Shown here: positions 32,161 to 44,800 of the stretch, one piece after another
Layout of the letters: each line of letters starts with the position of its first letter
How positions within the stretch are numbered: position 1 is the first letter of the stretch
DNA from: Strongyloides papillosus
Taxonomy: Eukaryota > Nematoda > Chromadorea > Rhabditida > Strongyloididae
DNA: 64,000 nucleotides
NCBI GenBank assembly: GCA_005656395.1
Contig: SRSI01000008.1
Coordinates: forward strand, 86,405-150,404
Direction of reading: 5' to 3'
Made by a program: the position numbers and the translations under genes
Notes under the pieces: generated by a model
Told to the model about the DNA's origin: nothing
Database searches by the model: none
Seen by the model: only the letters and a program-made list of their open reading frames with translations

Positions 32161-33330
32161 AATGAGTTTTCTATATTTTACTTATAATTATGTTCAAATG
32201 TAAGAATAGTAATAATTACAAAATTGGTGATTTGATAAAATATAAGATGATTTTTTCCAATCTTTAAATATTTAATTAACTTTTCAAGTATGTTTCACTT
32301 ATATTTGAAGTGAATCCGTCTCATTTATGAAAATCATTGAGTGATATAGGATTTTTAGAAACTTTATTATGCTTTAAGACCATACAAATACTACTTTTTG
32401 AAACATATAACATGTTACATTTGAAAATCAATAGAAATATTTATTTACATTCTCAATATCTAATTAACTCATGGACTTGACTCATATTTAATAAAATTTA
32501 TTAAATCCATGTTATAAAATGTATCAAAAAAGAATATCATAATCATTTACTGTTATATAAACAATTAAATAATCACAGTTTTAACCATGTAAATTTAGTT
32601 ATTATATTTGTAAATATTTTGGGATTTCCGAGATGAATTTTTCTGAATTTTGAATATGTCGATTAAATCATTGTGATTGAGGTGAATTTTGATGGGAGTA
32701 CCGTTAACTGACATAATTTTTTAATTACACTTAATTAAGCACATGTCTTCATGAAGAGAAAACAATTGAAACTTCAATTACTGTATTTGTAAATATTTTG
32801 AGATTTACGAGATGAATTTTTCTAAAATTTATATGTGGTGATAACATCATTGTAACAAACATAAATTCGAATGGGTGTACCGTCAACTGACATAATTTTT
32901 TTTTTAATTATGGTTAATTTAAATAATATTAACATTAATACATAAAACAAAATATATATAAACCAGACAATTAGATAAATACTATTAATTTGATTGTCTA
33001 ACTGAAATGACATATTACCATTTATGAAATTAACTTATTATTCTATTTTCTGTACTTATCTATATTTCCATTTTTATTAACTTTTCAAGATAAGTTTAAA
33101 ATATTGCTTTTTATGTGAAAACAAAAAATATATAATTTAAAAAAATCAATTTCCTAGTAATACAATATTAAATAATTTATTGTAGTATTTTAGTTTATAT
33201 TATATGTGAAAGTAAACATGCTTTTAATTACATAACTCCTTAAAACAAAATCACAAAACTCAATACTGAAAAAAATATGAAAAACTATACAAAGTAATGT
33301 AAAAATTTACTAAAAAAAATAAAATTTTAA
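32161..33330. other. AT-rich stretch with a duplicated block of about 175 bp
   Basis: 32607-32735 and 32778-32925 are diverged tandem copies sharing 'atttgtaaatattttg.gattt.cgagatgaattttt' and 'gggtgtaccgt.aactgacataattttt'. No gene supported. Confidence 0.5.
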
Positions 33331-33339
33331 TTCAAATGT

Positions 33340-33720
33340 AAATTTATCATAAAACACCATAATGAGTTTATCTCAATGTATAAACTAATTTTTTTGTTCA
33401 TAATGGTAAATTTGAATTTTTAAACAGTATTTAAATTTTTACGTGATTATAAACAGCTTAATAGTGACGTTCCTTTTATAAAGCATATAAAGCAATCAAA
33501 AAAAAGTGGAAATTTGAATGATTTCTTGGAAATTTTATGGATGATTTTAATAATCTATAAATGTATTAAACAATCATCATCTTTACATTATTTCTTTAAC
33601 TTTAGTTTAATTATATTTCTTAATTTATTATATTATCATTGTCATCCTATTTTCTTATTATCAATATTATACACTTACAGGGATAAAACTACTACTAATA
33701 TTGTTATGTCAGTATAGGAG
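33340..33720 (+). repeat. Inverted repeat, left arm
   Basis: The reverse complement of 36648-36850 and 37178-37335 matches this arm in order, with moderate divergence. Shared landmarks are 'ggaaattttatggatga', 'ttagtttaattatatttcttaatttattata' and 'aatgagttt.tctcaat.tataaactaat'. The right arm is split by the 320-bp dispersed repeat, which is absent here. Confidence 0.7.
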
Positions 33721-33940
33721 TACTTGGACTTATTAAAAAATATAACTAACAAGATGGTAGGTATTTATAATTTATTTTTTATTATATTTTTTATCTCAGA
33801 TGCTATATAATTTTTTAATCATACTTCTTTACAAATCTGAAAAATTTTTTTAATACTATTTACAAATCTGGAATATTTTTTTAATACTATTTTACAAATC
33901 TGAAAATTCCTTAAAGACTTTTTATTATTTATTACTATAA

Positions 33941-34614
33941 TGGCTTATGTAAATTCTGTTAAGAGAATTATTGAAGAAGCTGTTAATGAAATTAATAACT
34001 ATTCACTTATTATTAAGGTGTGTTTTATTTAAATTATTTATATAACATGATATACAGACTTCTGATGATATGAATAATGGATTTGTTCCCATTGACAATC
34101 GTTCTATCTCATCAAGAACCAAAACAAGGAAGCTATCTCTTGATATTATATATATTCTGATACTAAGTCATCAGAAACAATATATAATAGAATTGAAGCT
34201 AGAACTTAGAAACAAAAGATGAAATTAGAAGAATACATGATATAATGAATATCAATAAAAGAGAGTCAAAGAAGAAAATTGAGGATCTTGAGAGAAAACT
34301 TAATCTTTTGGCATATGATGTTATCATGAGTTATAAAATAATAATGAATGAATATGTAACAGTGCCTTAATCATCACCTGTATTGGAATATTTTACTGGT
34401 AATTCAATGAATAATAATGATGCAAATGAAGAGTATAATTGTCATTATAATGTTTTGATGACAGTAAATGATGTTAAAATTAAGGAAGAACCAAATTAAG
34501 AAGATGTTGCTAGAGAAAATGTTTATTTTGACTTCTTTTTAACTGAACTTTTTAATGAAAAAACTTCTTCAGTATTGTTCAATTGTGAACATTACATTCA
34601 AACAATTGAAAGAT
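33941..34614 (+). pseudogene. Decayed coiled-coil gene
   Basis: The ATG at 33941 opens MAYVNSVKRIIEEAVNEINN, followed by a GTGTGT donor and an acceptor ATACAG about 40 bases on. After a frame break, a coding-like frame resumes (ETKDEIRRIHDIMNINKRES, RKLNLLAYDVIMSYK, VNDVKIKEEPN) to TAA at about 34614. Two in-frame TAA codons interrupt it. No family recognised; it is similar in plan to the gene at 30621. Confidence 0.4.
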
Positions 34615-34639
34615 AAAATATAACAAGTGAAAGTATCGT

Positions 34640-35196
34640 AAAAATATGTATATTTATATTTTTTATTGTTATGAATAAATTCTGGAGATCTCAGAATTTC
34701 AAGATTGAATGTTGAATTTTTATTAAAGCATCTTTTAAATTTTTATAATTAAAATTGTATTTTTATTGATTAATATCTAATGATTTATAATTATAATCTT
34801 TTTATGGCATAATAAGAATGTTGTTGTTTTATCATATATGTGTTATGTTATATATAATAGTAGTTTTTGAAGATGCAATGTTTTAATGAATTTGAATCAA
34901 TTTATTGCTAATCAGTGATTAAGAGGATGTTGTAAATATTATTCATATGATAAACTTATTGAGTTTGTAATTTAGAAATATGAAAGTCAGACATTATAAT
35001 AAAATTTTAGTTTCTAAATCCTTACGGATATAATAATCTACTACATTTTACTATCTTAAATTATATCTTTTTTACTGTAGAATAAATACCCAGTAAAGTT
35101 ATATTATATTTTTATTAAAAATACTCAGTGAATTTTCCTAAACGATACTTAACATCAACATTTAAAAATTATTAAAAAAATAAATAGATATGTATA
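34640..35196. other. AT-rich gene-free stretch
   Basis: Nothing recognised. Confidence 0.4.
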
Positions 35197-36016
35197 TTAG
35201 TGTTTTCTTTGACTTCTTACATATTTTGCAAAGTCAGATCTTTTCTTTTTCTCTTGACGCTGCTTTTCTATTCTCCTTGGTGTTGCTACTTCACGTAACA
35301 TTTTAGCACGTGAAGCATAAACATCATCAACAACTTTATCTATGGATATTCCTCTTTCATTAGCGATGAGGGAAATTACAGATTTAAAAGTTTCAAATAA
35401 ATTTTGACTATCAACTATTTCTTTCGGAATGTTTCTTTTCACTCTTATATCTTCCGTCTCTACGAATCTTATTAACTTTAATAAAATTTTGACTTCACGA
35501 TCAGTTAGTTTATTTGCTTCATTCTTATTGATTGAACTTTCATCGAAGTCTTTGATGATTAGTGGGGGATAAGAGTAGTCTTCATGCTTCACCGAATGGA
35601 GAATTCTTTCATCCATTAAATATGGAGTAATATTTTCAACATATTTTAAAGGAAATTTGCTATTCTTTTTGAAAATTGAATCCTTGAATAAATCTATTTT
35701 TTTATATTTCTCCCTATCAATATAATAATCTCCATGTAATTTTTTCATTAAATTGTTCATCAAATACCATAGAGTATGGTAGAAATAAGGGTATTTGTAT
35801 TGATTCATTACTCTCTGTCGATTTTCTGACTTGACAACTTTAAATGGTATATTCAAACGGGAAAATGTCAAGAAACTGGATCCTATCATTAAAGTGTCCT
35901 CCAACGTGAGCACCGCGTGGATTTATCCACCTGGTAGTAATAGTGGTTGTTCTTCCATTAATGTAATTCTGCAGTTTTTCTTAACTAATGTTATTAAACT
36001 TTCTTTTCAGCTATAA
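35197..36016 (-). CDS. Unrecognised basic protein, frameshifted 5' end
   Basis: The ORF 35197-35913 ends in a highly basic tail (RRIEKQRQEKKKRSDFAKYV). It contains ENRQRVMNQYKYPYFYHTLW, KFPLKYVENITPYLMDERIL and a helical central part. Upstream the better coding frame is different: after an acceptor-like ACTTATAG near 36010 it reads INGRTTTITTRWINPRGAHV and then GGHFNDRIQFLDIF, with a TAA near its start. A frame change or a small intron near 35850 therefore joins the two. It has a paralogue in pieces at 31781-32160. The basic tail and motif spread would suit a mitochondrial ribosomal or RNA-binding protein, but I do not recognise it. Confidence 0.5.
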
Positions 36017-36068
36017 GTGTCTTTAATATGATGTTCATATAAACATATAATGTATGTTGTTGGGGGAA

Positions 36069-36274
36069 TTAACCACCAAATTTTTTTCTCTCGAGTAGAG
36101 TTACCCAAACACTGGCATCTGAGAAATCCATATGAAATACTGGAATTTTCATTTGTAAATAACAATTTTCTCTTATGATTTTAAAATATCTAACATCAGA
36201 ATCAGTGTATTCATATTGTTTTGATTCCAAAGAAAATATTGGCTTATTTCCTAATATATCATTTTCACTATATT
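36069..36274 (-). CDS. Possible exon, unrecognised
   Basis: A coding-like stretch of about 68 codons (PIFSLESKQYEYTDSDVRYF, then MKIPVFHMDFSDASVWVTLL) after an acceptor TTTATAG. It lies upstream of, and on the same strand as, the 35197 gene, so it may be its preceding exon. Confidence 0.35.
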
Positions 36275-36647
36275 CTATAAAATTTTATAAAATCAAACTT
36301 TATTATAACCATTATCAAAACTATACCTAAATCATTATTTTTAACAAGTTTACAGCCACGTTATTAAAATGTTCAGATATGTAAAAATAATATAGAATAT
36401 TCAGGTGCATAGAATTCAGATATGTAAAAATAATATAGAATATTCAGATGTATAAAATTCAGATATGTAAAAATAATATAGAATGTTCAGATGTGTAAAG
36501 TAAGTAGAATAAATAATTTAGATATATAAAATAGTCTAAACGTTCAGATGTGTAATAAAATATATAGTGCCTGAAATAAATAATATAACAAAATAAATTA
36601 TAAATACTTACCATTTATATTGGTTAAACTTTTTAATAGATCCAGGC

Positions 36648-37335
36648 ACTCTATACTGACATGATAATATAGCAATAGTTTAACCCCTGTAAAAATATAA
36701 TATTAATAATAAGAAAATAGGATAATAATAATGATATAATAAATTAAGAAATATAATTAAACTAAAGTTTTGGGAATAATAAAAAAGATAATTGTTTAGT
36801 ACATTTATAGACAATCCAAATCATCCATAAAATTTCCAAACAATCATTCAAATTTCAGTAAAATTTTACAAGACTTGGTGTCAAGAGATACCAGAAAAAC
36901 TAGATTTACAAACTATCTATTTTTATAAGTAAGACTTTATTAATTTAAATTGTGGCCTCTTAAAGTAGCATACAATATACATAAAAATAATAAAACTTAA
37001 ATACTTACAGTTTAAAAGAAGAATATTACTTAATAGGCCTAAGTAGTAAAGATAAAATGAGATAATATTAAATATTTAAAATGGGGAAAGATTTTGGAAT
37101 GGCTTTTGGCATACCGTTCCAAAAATACAAAAGTACAAAAAGTCCAAGGTTTCCTCATAAGATGTAAACTCATCTTATTTTTTTACTTTATTTTGATTTC
37201 TTTATAATGGGAATATCATTATTAAGCTGTTTATAATTATGTTAAAATATAAATACTGCTATAGGAAATTTAAATTTACCATTATAAATAAAAACATTAG
37301 TTTATATATTGAGACAAACTCATTGTAATGTATCA
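36648..37335 (-). repeat. Inverted repeat, right arm, split by the 320-bp repeat
   Basis: Pairs with 33340-33720 in opposite orientation. The two halves (36648-36850 and 37178-37335) are contiguous in the left arm. Confidence 0.7.
36853..37177 (+). repeat. Dispersed repeat of about 320 bp, copy 2
   Basis: Full-length match to 20372-20700. It interrupts the right arm of the inverted repeat, and the left arm at 33485-33515 is the empty site. This shows that the repeat is a mobile insertion. Confidence 0.8.
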
Positions 37336-38032
37336 TGGCGTATCTACATTCACACGTTTAAGTAGCTGTATCTCATGAACGCGACTTCAGATTAAGATAA
37401 TATTGCATTTTTTGAAATCAGAATATGTACATATATTGAGATATAAAAAGTTTTAATATCAAAAATAATTTAAACACTCTCGATCCTCTTATAATGTATG
37501 TTAGGATATTGTTAATAAATAAATTTAAATTAATATTTTTATCTTTCTATCTATTGTACGATATTTTTTTTCTAATTATAGAAATATAAATATAGATATG
37601 AAATTTTATTTTAATGGCAAAAGTAATAAAACGATTAGATATAAAAGTATATAAAAAAGATAATGTTTATGTATTAATTGTTAAACTTATAAAGACATTA
37701 CATATCCATTGACAAAATTGATATTGTTAAAATGATCGAATACAAGGTCGTTTGAATTTTTTTTTTACAGTATAGAAGTCTCGTGTTCGAAACCACATTT
37801 TGAGCATTCCATAGAAGATTTTATCAGATAAATCTCTCTATTATTCTCTTCGACTAAATTATTCTTAAATTTTATTCTATCAAAAAATTTTCTACAAAAT
37901 ATTTGTCTTTCAACATCAAAACCTAAAGGCTCGATGAAAATTAATTTAAATCCATTACGATTAAGGTTACACGTAAACTCGAGACTAAAAAATTCAATTT
38001 CAAGTAGATGATTTAATATTTCAATATAAAGT
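37336..38032. other. AT-rich stretch with a repeat fragment
   Basis: 37355-37490 is an inverted partial copy of 22335-22490. No gene seen. Confidence 0.5.
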
Positions 38033-38199
38033 TGTAGGCAACGCCTATAACTTCCTAATATAAAAGGAAGTTATTTAATTACAAAAACAGTCTTAATCTT
38101 TTTCTTACTTCTAAAACATTATTATCAACATGATATATTAAATAAAATATTATTATTATAAACTTAATTATTCTTAATATAAACAATAACTAGTTTACA
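38033..38199 (+). repeat. Putative 5' LTR of the second gypsy element
   Basis: The right border is fixed by the primer-binding site that follows directly. The left border, TGTAGG, is inferred (TG..CA ends). It contains a 10-bp-stem hairpin (38047-38074), a TATAAAAG box near 38060 and AATAAA near 38148. No 3' LTR is present in the window to confirm it. Confidence 0.55.
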
Positions 38200-38212
38200 T
38201 GGAGGTTCCACC
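38200..38212 (+). other. Primer-binding site, tRNA-Gln type
   Basis: TGGAGGTTCCACC, the same 13 bases as in the first element, then divergence. Complementary to the 3' end of tRNA-Gln. Confidence 0.8.
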
Positions 38213-38858
38213 AAGCCCAACCAAGAGGTTGGAAGCAAGGACCACAATTTCAAAAAATCTAAAAGACTCAAATAAGCTTAGTAAGTTAAAAAACATTACT
38301 TTTCAGATAAGCTAAAGAGATAAAATCTCACCACCTTGACATAATCACTTTTATTATTCCCACAGATTAAGATCTTTAAAAAAAGTCAAGGATAAACAAA
38401 AAAAATACAAAGTAGGCAAAAAATAGTAAAGATAAGATAACAGACATTAAAAAACAAAGTGATAAGGTCAATAGGTGGATAGTTGTAATAGGTCAAGGAT
38501 ACCACAGCTATATATAAAAATAAAAAACACAAAGATAGATACCATTTTTTTTCTATTCTTTTCTTCTACCCGTTAATAAATAATTAACGGAATTCAGAAA
38601 ACTACAATATTCAAAGTAAATCTTGAATATTAAAAATTGCTTCTCGGAATAATACCTTGATAGTAGTAATAAACTTAAAAAAAACTTCTGCTCGTTAGTA
38701 AAAAAATTAACGAATAACAGAAGATATCATCAAATTACAATTTGATTAATATTGTCTAACTACATTACTTCCATAAGTAATAAATAAAAACTCTTCACTA
38801 CTGAAGAATAAATTAACCGCTACAAACGAATCACACTCTTATTTTTATAAGATAAAAC
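38213..38858 (+). other. Leader of the second gypsy element, with a string of hairpins
   Basis: Stem-loops at 38570-38590 (8 bp), 38606-38631 (9 bp), 38685-38723 (6 + 5 bp), 38729-38746 (8 bp), 38764-38781 (7 bp) and 38792-38807 (6 bp). All lie within the last 300 bases before the gag ATG. No ORF. Confidence 0.7.
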
Positions 38859-41800
38859 ATGAACGTTGATATGAGAACATCAACAAAAGTTCCTAATCTC
38901 AGAGCTTTTGAAGCTGCCTATGAGATATACAAGGAGGATTGGGCAACTCAACAACAAGAGTTGATTAATAACCCAAATACAAAACCCTCTGATAAAACTG
39001 CATTAGTTGATGCTCAGATACTTCAACTTCAAGAGTTGTTAAAATTTCATAACATGGGTAAAGAAGCCGCTTACATCGTACCAATTGAATGGAATGAGGT
39101 TAGCGAACACCCAAGACATAAAGAGATAACTAACATTGTAGTTGCCAAAACCCATGAAAATGGAGGAGATATCAAACAATTCATAAAAGGAGGAGATATC
39201 GAATTCGGTATCTGGATGAGAACTACTCTAAACCTTTTAAGAGTTGTTACTTATGACGATGAAGGATATCGTCTAGCCAACCAGATTTCTATGCAACTGG
39301 TTGATAGATTTATACCGGGACATAGTGATGCCCATAAATATCTCCAACTGTTAATGGCAAAAAGATGTGACAGTAACGGAAGATTAAGAAATAATCTTCT
39401 CATTTGTGACCTCTTTGAAGACATATGGACAGAAATGAAAAATGCTCAAGTCCATAAAAAGGTACAACTCTTAGTTAAACCTCCTATTTGGAGACATGGT
39501 AAAGACAAGGTTGAAAACTTCAACCACAGATACGATAAATATCTCAGCCAACGACTTGGTGTTCAACTCGTTAGTGCTTATTTAGATAGTAATCCTGCAC
39601 TGAGAAGGGAATACTATATTAATTATATGGATTGTCTACCAAAATATATCAGAAGGGAAGTAAAATATGACATTACAGTTCATACCCCTTGGAACGTATT
39701 CTTAAATATATTCGTCAATGCAGCAGCCGACTTAGATTCGGACGATGACGATAAACATAAAATAAAAAATGCGCATAACAATGATAATAAATCAAGAAAA
39801 CGAGAATATCCTCGTAATAAAAGTTATAATAACTATAAATCAAAAAGACAATATAATGACAATAATAAGTCTACAACAAATAAATACCAACCATCTAACA
39901 ATGATGGAAATAAAGATAGAGGTAATAATAAACCTCAAAATAATTATAAATCATCACCACAAGGTGGATATAATAAAAAATCTAATTATCAAAATAATGA
40001 TAAAAAAAGACATTATAAAGGTAATAATAAATATACCCAAAATAAAAGACAACCTGAAAATAAAGGCCAACAGGTTAACGTAATAGACGTCGAAAACTTA
40101 GATGATTACCTTAGTAAAAAGTTTCAAGAAATGATGGTGACCGCAAAGATGTCAGCATTAATAGTAATATGCCTACTAGCAATGTTCATTCCTTCGACGG
40201 GAGGAGAACTAGTACGCAGATATAAATGGGAAAATTGCGAAACACCCAAAATTCCGTATTTTTATAGATTACATGATGAATATTTAAAATCAGTAATTGT
40301 ACAAAATGTATCATTGGTACCAGTCAATGAAGACTGCTCACCTAATATAATAGATGATATGATAATCGGTATGGATATCGGAAATAATTTATTGGTAGAA
40401 TGGACCTCATCAAATCCATCAAAACCTAAAGAGTATAAATACAAAAGTAAATATATACAACGTTGTAACCAAGTTATAAATCCAGTAATTCTAGACAATG
40501 ATGCAGAATACTCGATAATTTACAAAAACGACGAAGCCTCCAACAGAGAAGCTCAAAGATCGTTCACTCAACTCTGTCAAATTAGACTTATATTTATAAG
40601 TAAATGTCCAAATTGGGATAGTCCCATACAAGATGACATGAACAGAATAGATAACGCTATTCAAACAGCATATGATAATAGTAGAAGAATAACATTAAAC
40701 TCAATTTCAAAAATTGGACAATACCAATTACCTGAAAGAGAAAATAATGTAGAATCACTATATAACGAAAAATCATATAACACAAAAATTATGGTAGTTT
40801 TTAATAACCTTAGAGGTTATACTTATTCACTTGAATTACAAGTTGCCACACTAATGGTGGATAAAAATACTTTAACAGAATTGTTAAAAACAAAAACTCA
40901 AGCTCTTTCTCATAGTGAGACGGTAAAAGAGACATTGAGAAGCAATGGAGACGAAGTAGTCACTCTCTCCAAATCTCTAAAAGAAGCAAATGAAAAAATG
41001 CTTAAAATGATATCTAAAGAACAGCACGTTGATGCTATTGACAGAATGAAAGCTAAATTAGAAACAGAAAAGCTTATGATGATACCTAAAGAACAGCATA
41101 ACATTGCTGTAAATAATATAAAATCTGAATTAGAAGCAAAAATGCTTATGATGTTACCTAAAGAACAACACATTAATGCCATTAATAAAATAAAATCTGA
41201 GTTAGATACAGAAAAACAAGATAAACAAACTTTGACTAAACTCAAAGATGATTTATCAAATAAAAATTACCAATGTAATAATGAAAAAATACAGATTAAT
41301 TCCGAACTCACACAATGTAAAGGAAATTTACATTCTCGAGAAGAAGAATTAAGAAATAAAGATATTGAAATAAATAATCTAAACATACAGATTAACAATA
41401 TTAATAATCAAAATGATAATAACGAGGCATTACAAACAACTAATAAGTTGTATCATCAGGCTATACAAGAAAAAACTGAATTAGAGATGCGCCTAAATAA
41501 GGCTTGGGCAAATGACAAACAAATGTTACAAAATACCATAAATAATTATGAAACTACGATTAGTAACTTAGAAAGTAGATCGAAAAGAAGAATGTATAAC
41601 ATAGAACACATTCTTAATGAAATTAATAACTTACCACACGATAGTGGTACAGTAAATATTATTAAAGAAGCTCTTAGATTACGACTAACAGCTATAGATT
41701 CATATACGACAGTTGATACACCATTAACTAACAATCAACCAAAAGAGTTGAAAACAATAAAAGAATGTTTCGAGGATGTTATTAAAACACCGTATAAACG

Positions 41801-44800
41801 AACACAAACCGATATCACCAATACTCTAAACGATCTTGTCCAAGATATAGATATCAAGAAAATGGGCAATGATTATGAATCTATTCTCACCTTTATAGGG
41901 GGAATAATTACGACAATCGTGGGAAGAATCGTGAAAGAAAAAATTGGGTCGTTTGTAACCCAACGCAGATCTAACAGATTTGACAATAATAGTATAGAGG
42001 ATACTACACATCCATATTCTTATCGTAATGTAGGAATACCGTTAATAAGCACAGTAGCTCCACGGACAACTACAGGTAATACAAGAGGTATACTAGTAAA
42101 TAGAGAAGGAAGAGTAGGAGAACAGGTTAACTCCATATCCACTCATAAATCACCTTCAACAGATTCTTCAGAATGGAGTCCACACATTAATGTGACTCTA
42201 AAAGATAATAATTATCAAGCATTGATTGATACAGGTGCCACAATAAATGTCATATCTAAAAGAATAGTAGACGAACTAAATCTACCAATAACAGCTCATT
42301 CTATAGGAATTGAAACAGCAAATGGCAATATCACCGCCACAGCAGGAAGAGTTACACATTCTATTAAAATAGAAAACAAAAATTATACAGTCACATTCGA
42401 AATATTAACTGACTGTAGACATGACATTATAATAGGTATGCCAGCAATCAATCAGATAGGCATCAAGACATTATTTCATGATCGTATGAAAACACCAGAA
42501 CAGAGGAAAAGAAATGTTTACGTTTCAGATAACGTAACAATACCTCCAGGATCATGTACCATTTTTCATGCAAAAGTAGTACCAAATAGAGATATACAAT
42601 CAAATGTAATTCTCGATTTACATCCATACTGGAAAAATGTTGATCATTTATTAACATTTGAACAAGTGGGAAAAGTCCATGATGGCATTATACCCATAGT
42701 CTTGGTAAATGCTGGAAGAAATCCAGTAGATCTGAGGAAAGATACTCATATTGGCCAAGTCCATATGATAAAAGAGATAAATGAGGATACACTACTAGTA
42801 ACTAGCGAAGAAGTAATCCCAGATGATGCGGATTGGGAAGAAACATTACCACCCTACCCATCATCGATAGACCCAATTGACTACGACAGTTTCATAAAAT
42901 TAATTGATTTATCACTTTCTATCTTATCAGAGAAAGGTAAACAGAAATTACTCGACATATGTTGGAAACATAAAACAGCTTTCCATGAATACGATGGTAA
43001 ACCAGGATTATATTCCGGTACACAAAGTTTAAACATTAAATTAAAATCAGATAAAGTTCCTACGAGGATAAAACCATCACGCATGAGTATAGAAAAAGAA
43101 ACTGAAATCAGCAAACAAATTGCTGATATGATAGAAACAGGTATGATAGAACCCAGCAGGTCACCATACTTATCAAGAGTAGTCCTTGTACGTAAAAAGG
43201 ATCAAAAATGGAGATTTGTTGTAGACTTTCGATTTATTAACAGTCTAATAGAACAACAATCCCATGTAATTCCCAGAATTGACAAAATTACTGAGGAAGC
43301 AGCAGGAAAGAATTTTTACACTTCTTTCGATTTAAAAGCTGGTTTTCACCAAATACCACTTGATGAAAACAGTCGAAAAATTGCAGCTTTCGTAACGCAC
43401 GAAGGCATATTCCAATACAAGGTTATGCCTATGGGACTTACCGGTAGCCCCGATAAGTTCCAAGAAATAATGGATGAGGTATTATTTAGATTACCCAACT
43501 GTTACGTATATCTTGATGATATACTCACCTGTGCGTCAGATGAAAACATTCATCTGGATAATATAGATGCTATTCTTCAAAGAATAGCCGAATTTAGCAT
43601 GAAAATCAACATTGCTAAATGTCAATTCGGCAGACCTTCTGCCCAATATCTAGGATTTGTACTTGACAAACAAGGTATTCATCCTAACCCTGAAAAGGTA
43701 AAGGCAATAAATATTAAGCCTATACCACGTACACCAAAAGAAGTAAAAAGCTTCTTGGGCGCGGCATCGTACTTCAGACGCCATATAAAGAATTTCTCAG
43801 CAATTGCTGAACCTCTATACAAATTAGATAGGAAATTCGTATGGGAAGACACCCATACAGAAGCATTTAACAAGCTTAAAGATGCTTTAAGCAATGCAAC
43901 TACGTTATCACCACCAGATAACACTAAAAATTACACCATCTTTACAGATGCGAGTAAACAAGGATTGGGCGCTGCTCTAGTACAAAAAGACAGACCCATA
44001 GCTTTTGCGTCCAGGTCTTTAAAACCTGCAGAAAAGAATTATCCTATAATAAAGCTGGAAGCTTTGGGATTGATATACGCATTAAAGCAGTTTAGACCAT
44101 ATATTTATGGCAAACACACAACTGTGATCACAGATCACAAACCATTATTATCTCTCCTTAATAATAAGGAATTAACAGGGATATTACAAAGGTATCAAAT
44201 GGCAATCATGGAATATGATTTAACCATCCAATATATAAAAGGTGAAGCAAACACAGTTGCTGATTACCTTAGTAGAGAGTCATTCGCAGTAATTGACCTT
44301 AAAGAAGCTCTCTATGAGGACATATTTCCTTCAAAAATGTTTCCTCCTTATAATATTAATAAATTCATTGAATATTACAATGAAAAAGAAAAAGAATTAA
44401 TTTCAAATGATGGAAAAATTCGCACATCTAGTGGAACTAGAGTTTATGTGCCTAAATTGTTAAGAGAAAAATTACTCTCTGTTTTTCATAGCCATCCTTT
44501 CTTAGGAGGACATCTAGGCTATGATAAGATAAATGGAAAATTTAAATCAATTTTCTATTGGCCCAAAATGGATGAACAAATGAATAACATTTGGACATCA
44601 TGTCAAGAATGTCAATTAAATAAAGAACAACCAAGTAGGTTGATTCAAACGCATAAAAAGACAATACAATACCCAAAAGAGGTATGGAATACGTTGAATG
44701 CAGACTTTATGCAATATAATAACGAGTATATACTTGTTATTGTAGATGAGTATAGTAAATTTGTTGTTACTTCTGTGAACAAAAAGCAGAATGGTCCAAC

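Noticed and set aside
39769..40083. 104-codon ORF in another frame of gag
   Set aside because: Alternative frame of a low-complexity AAT/AAA-rich region.
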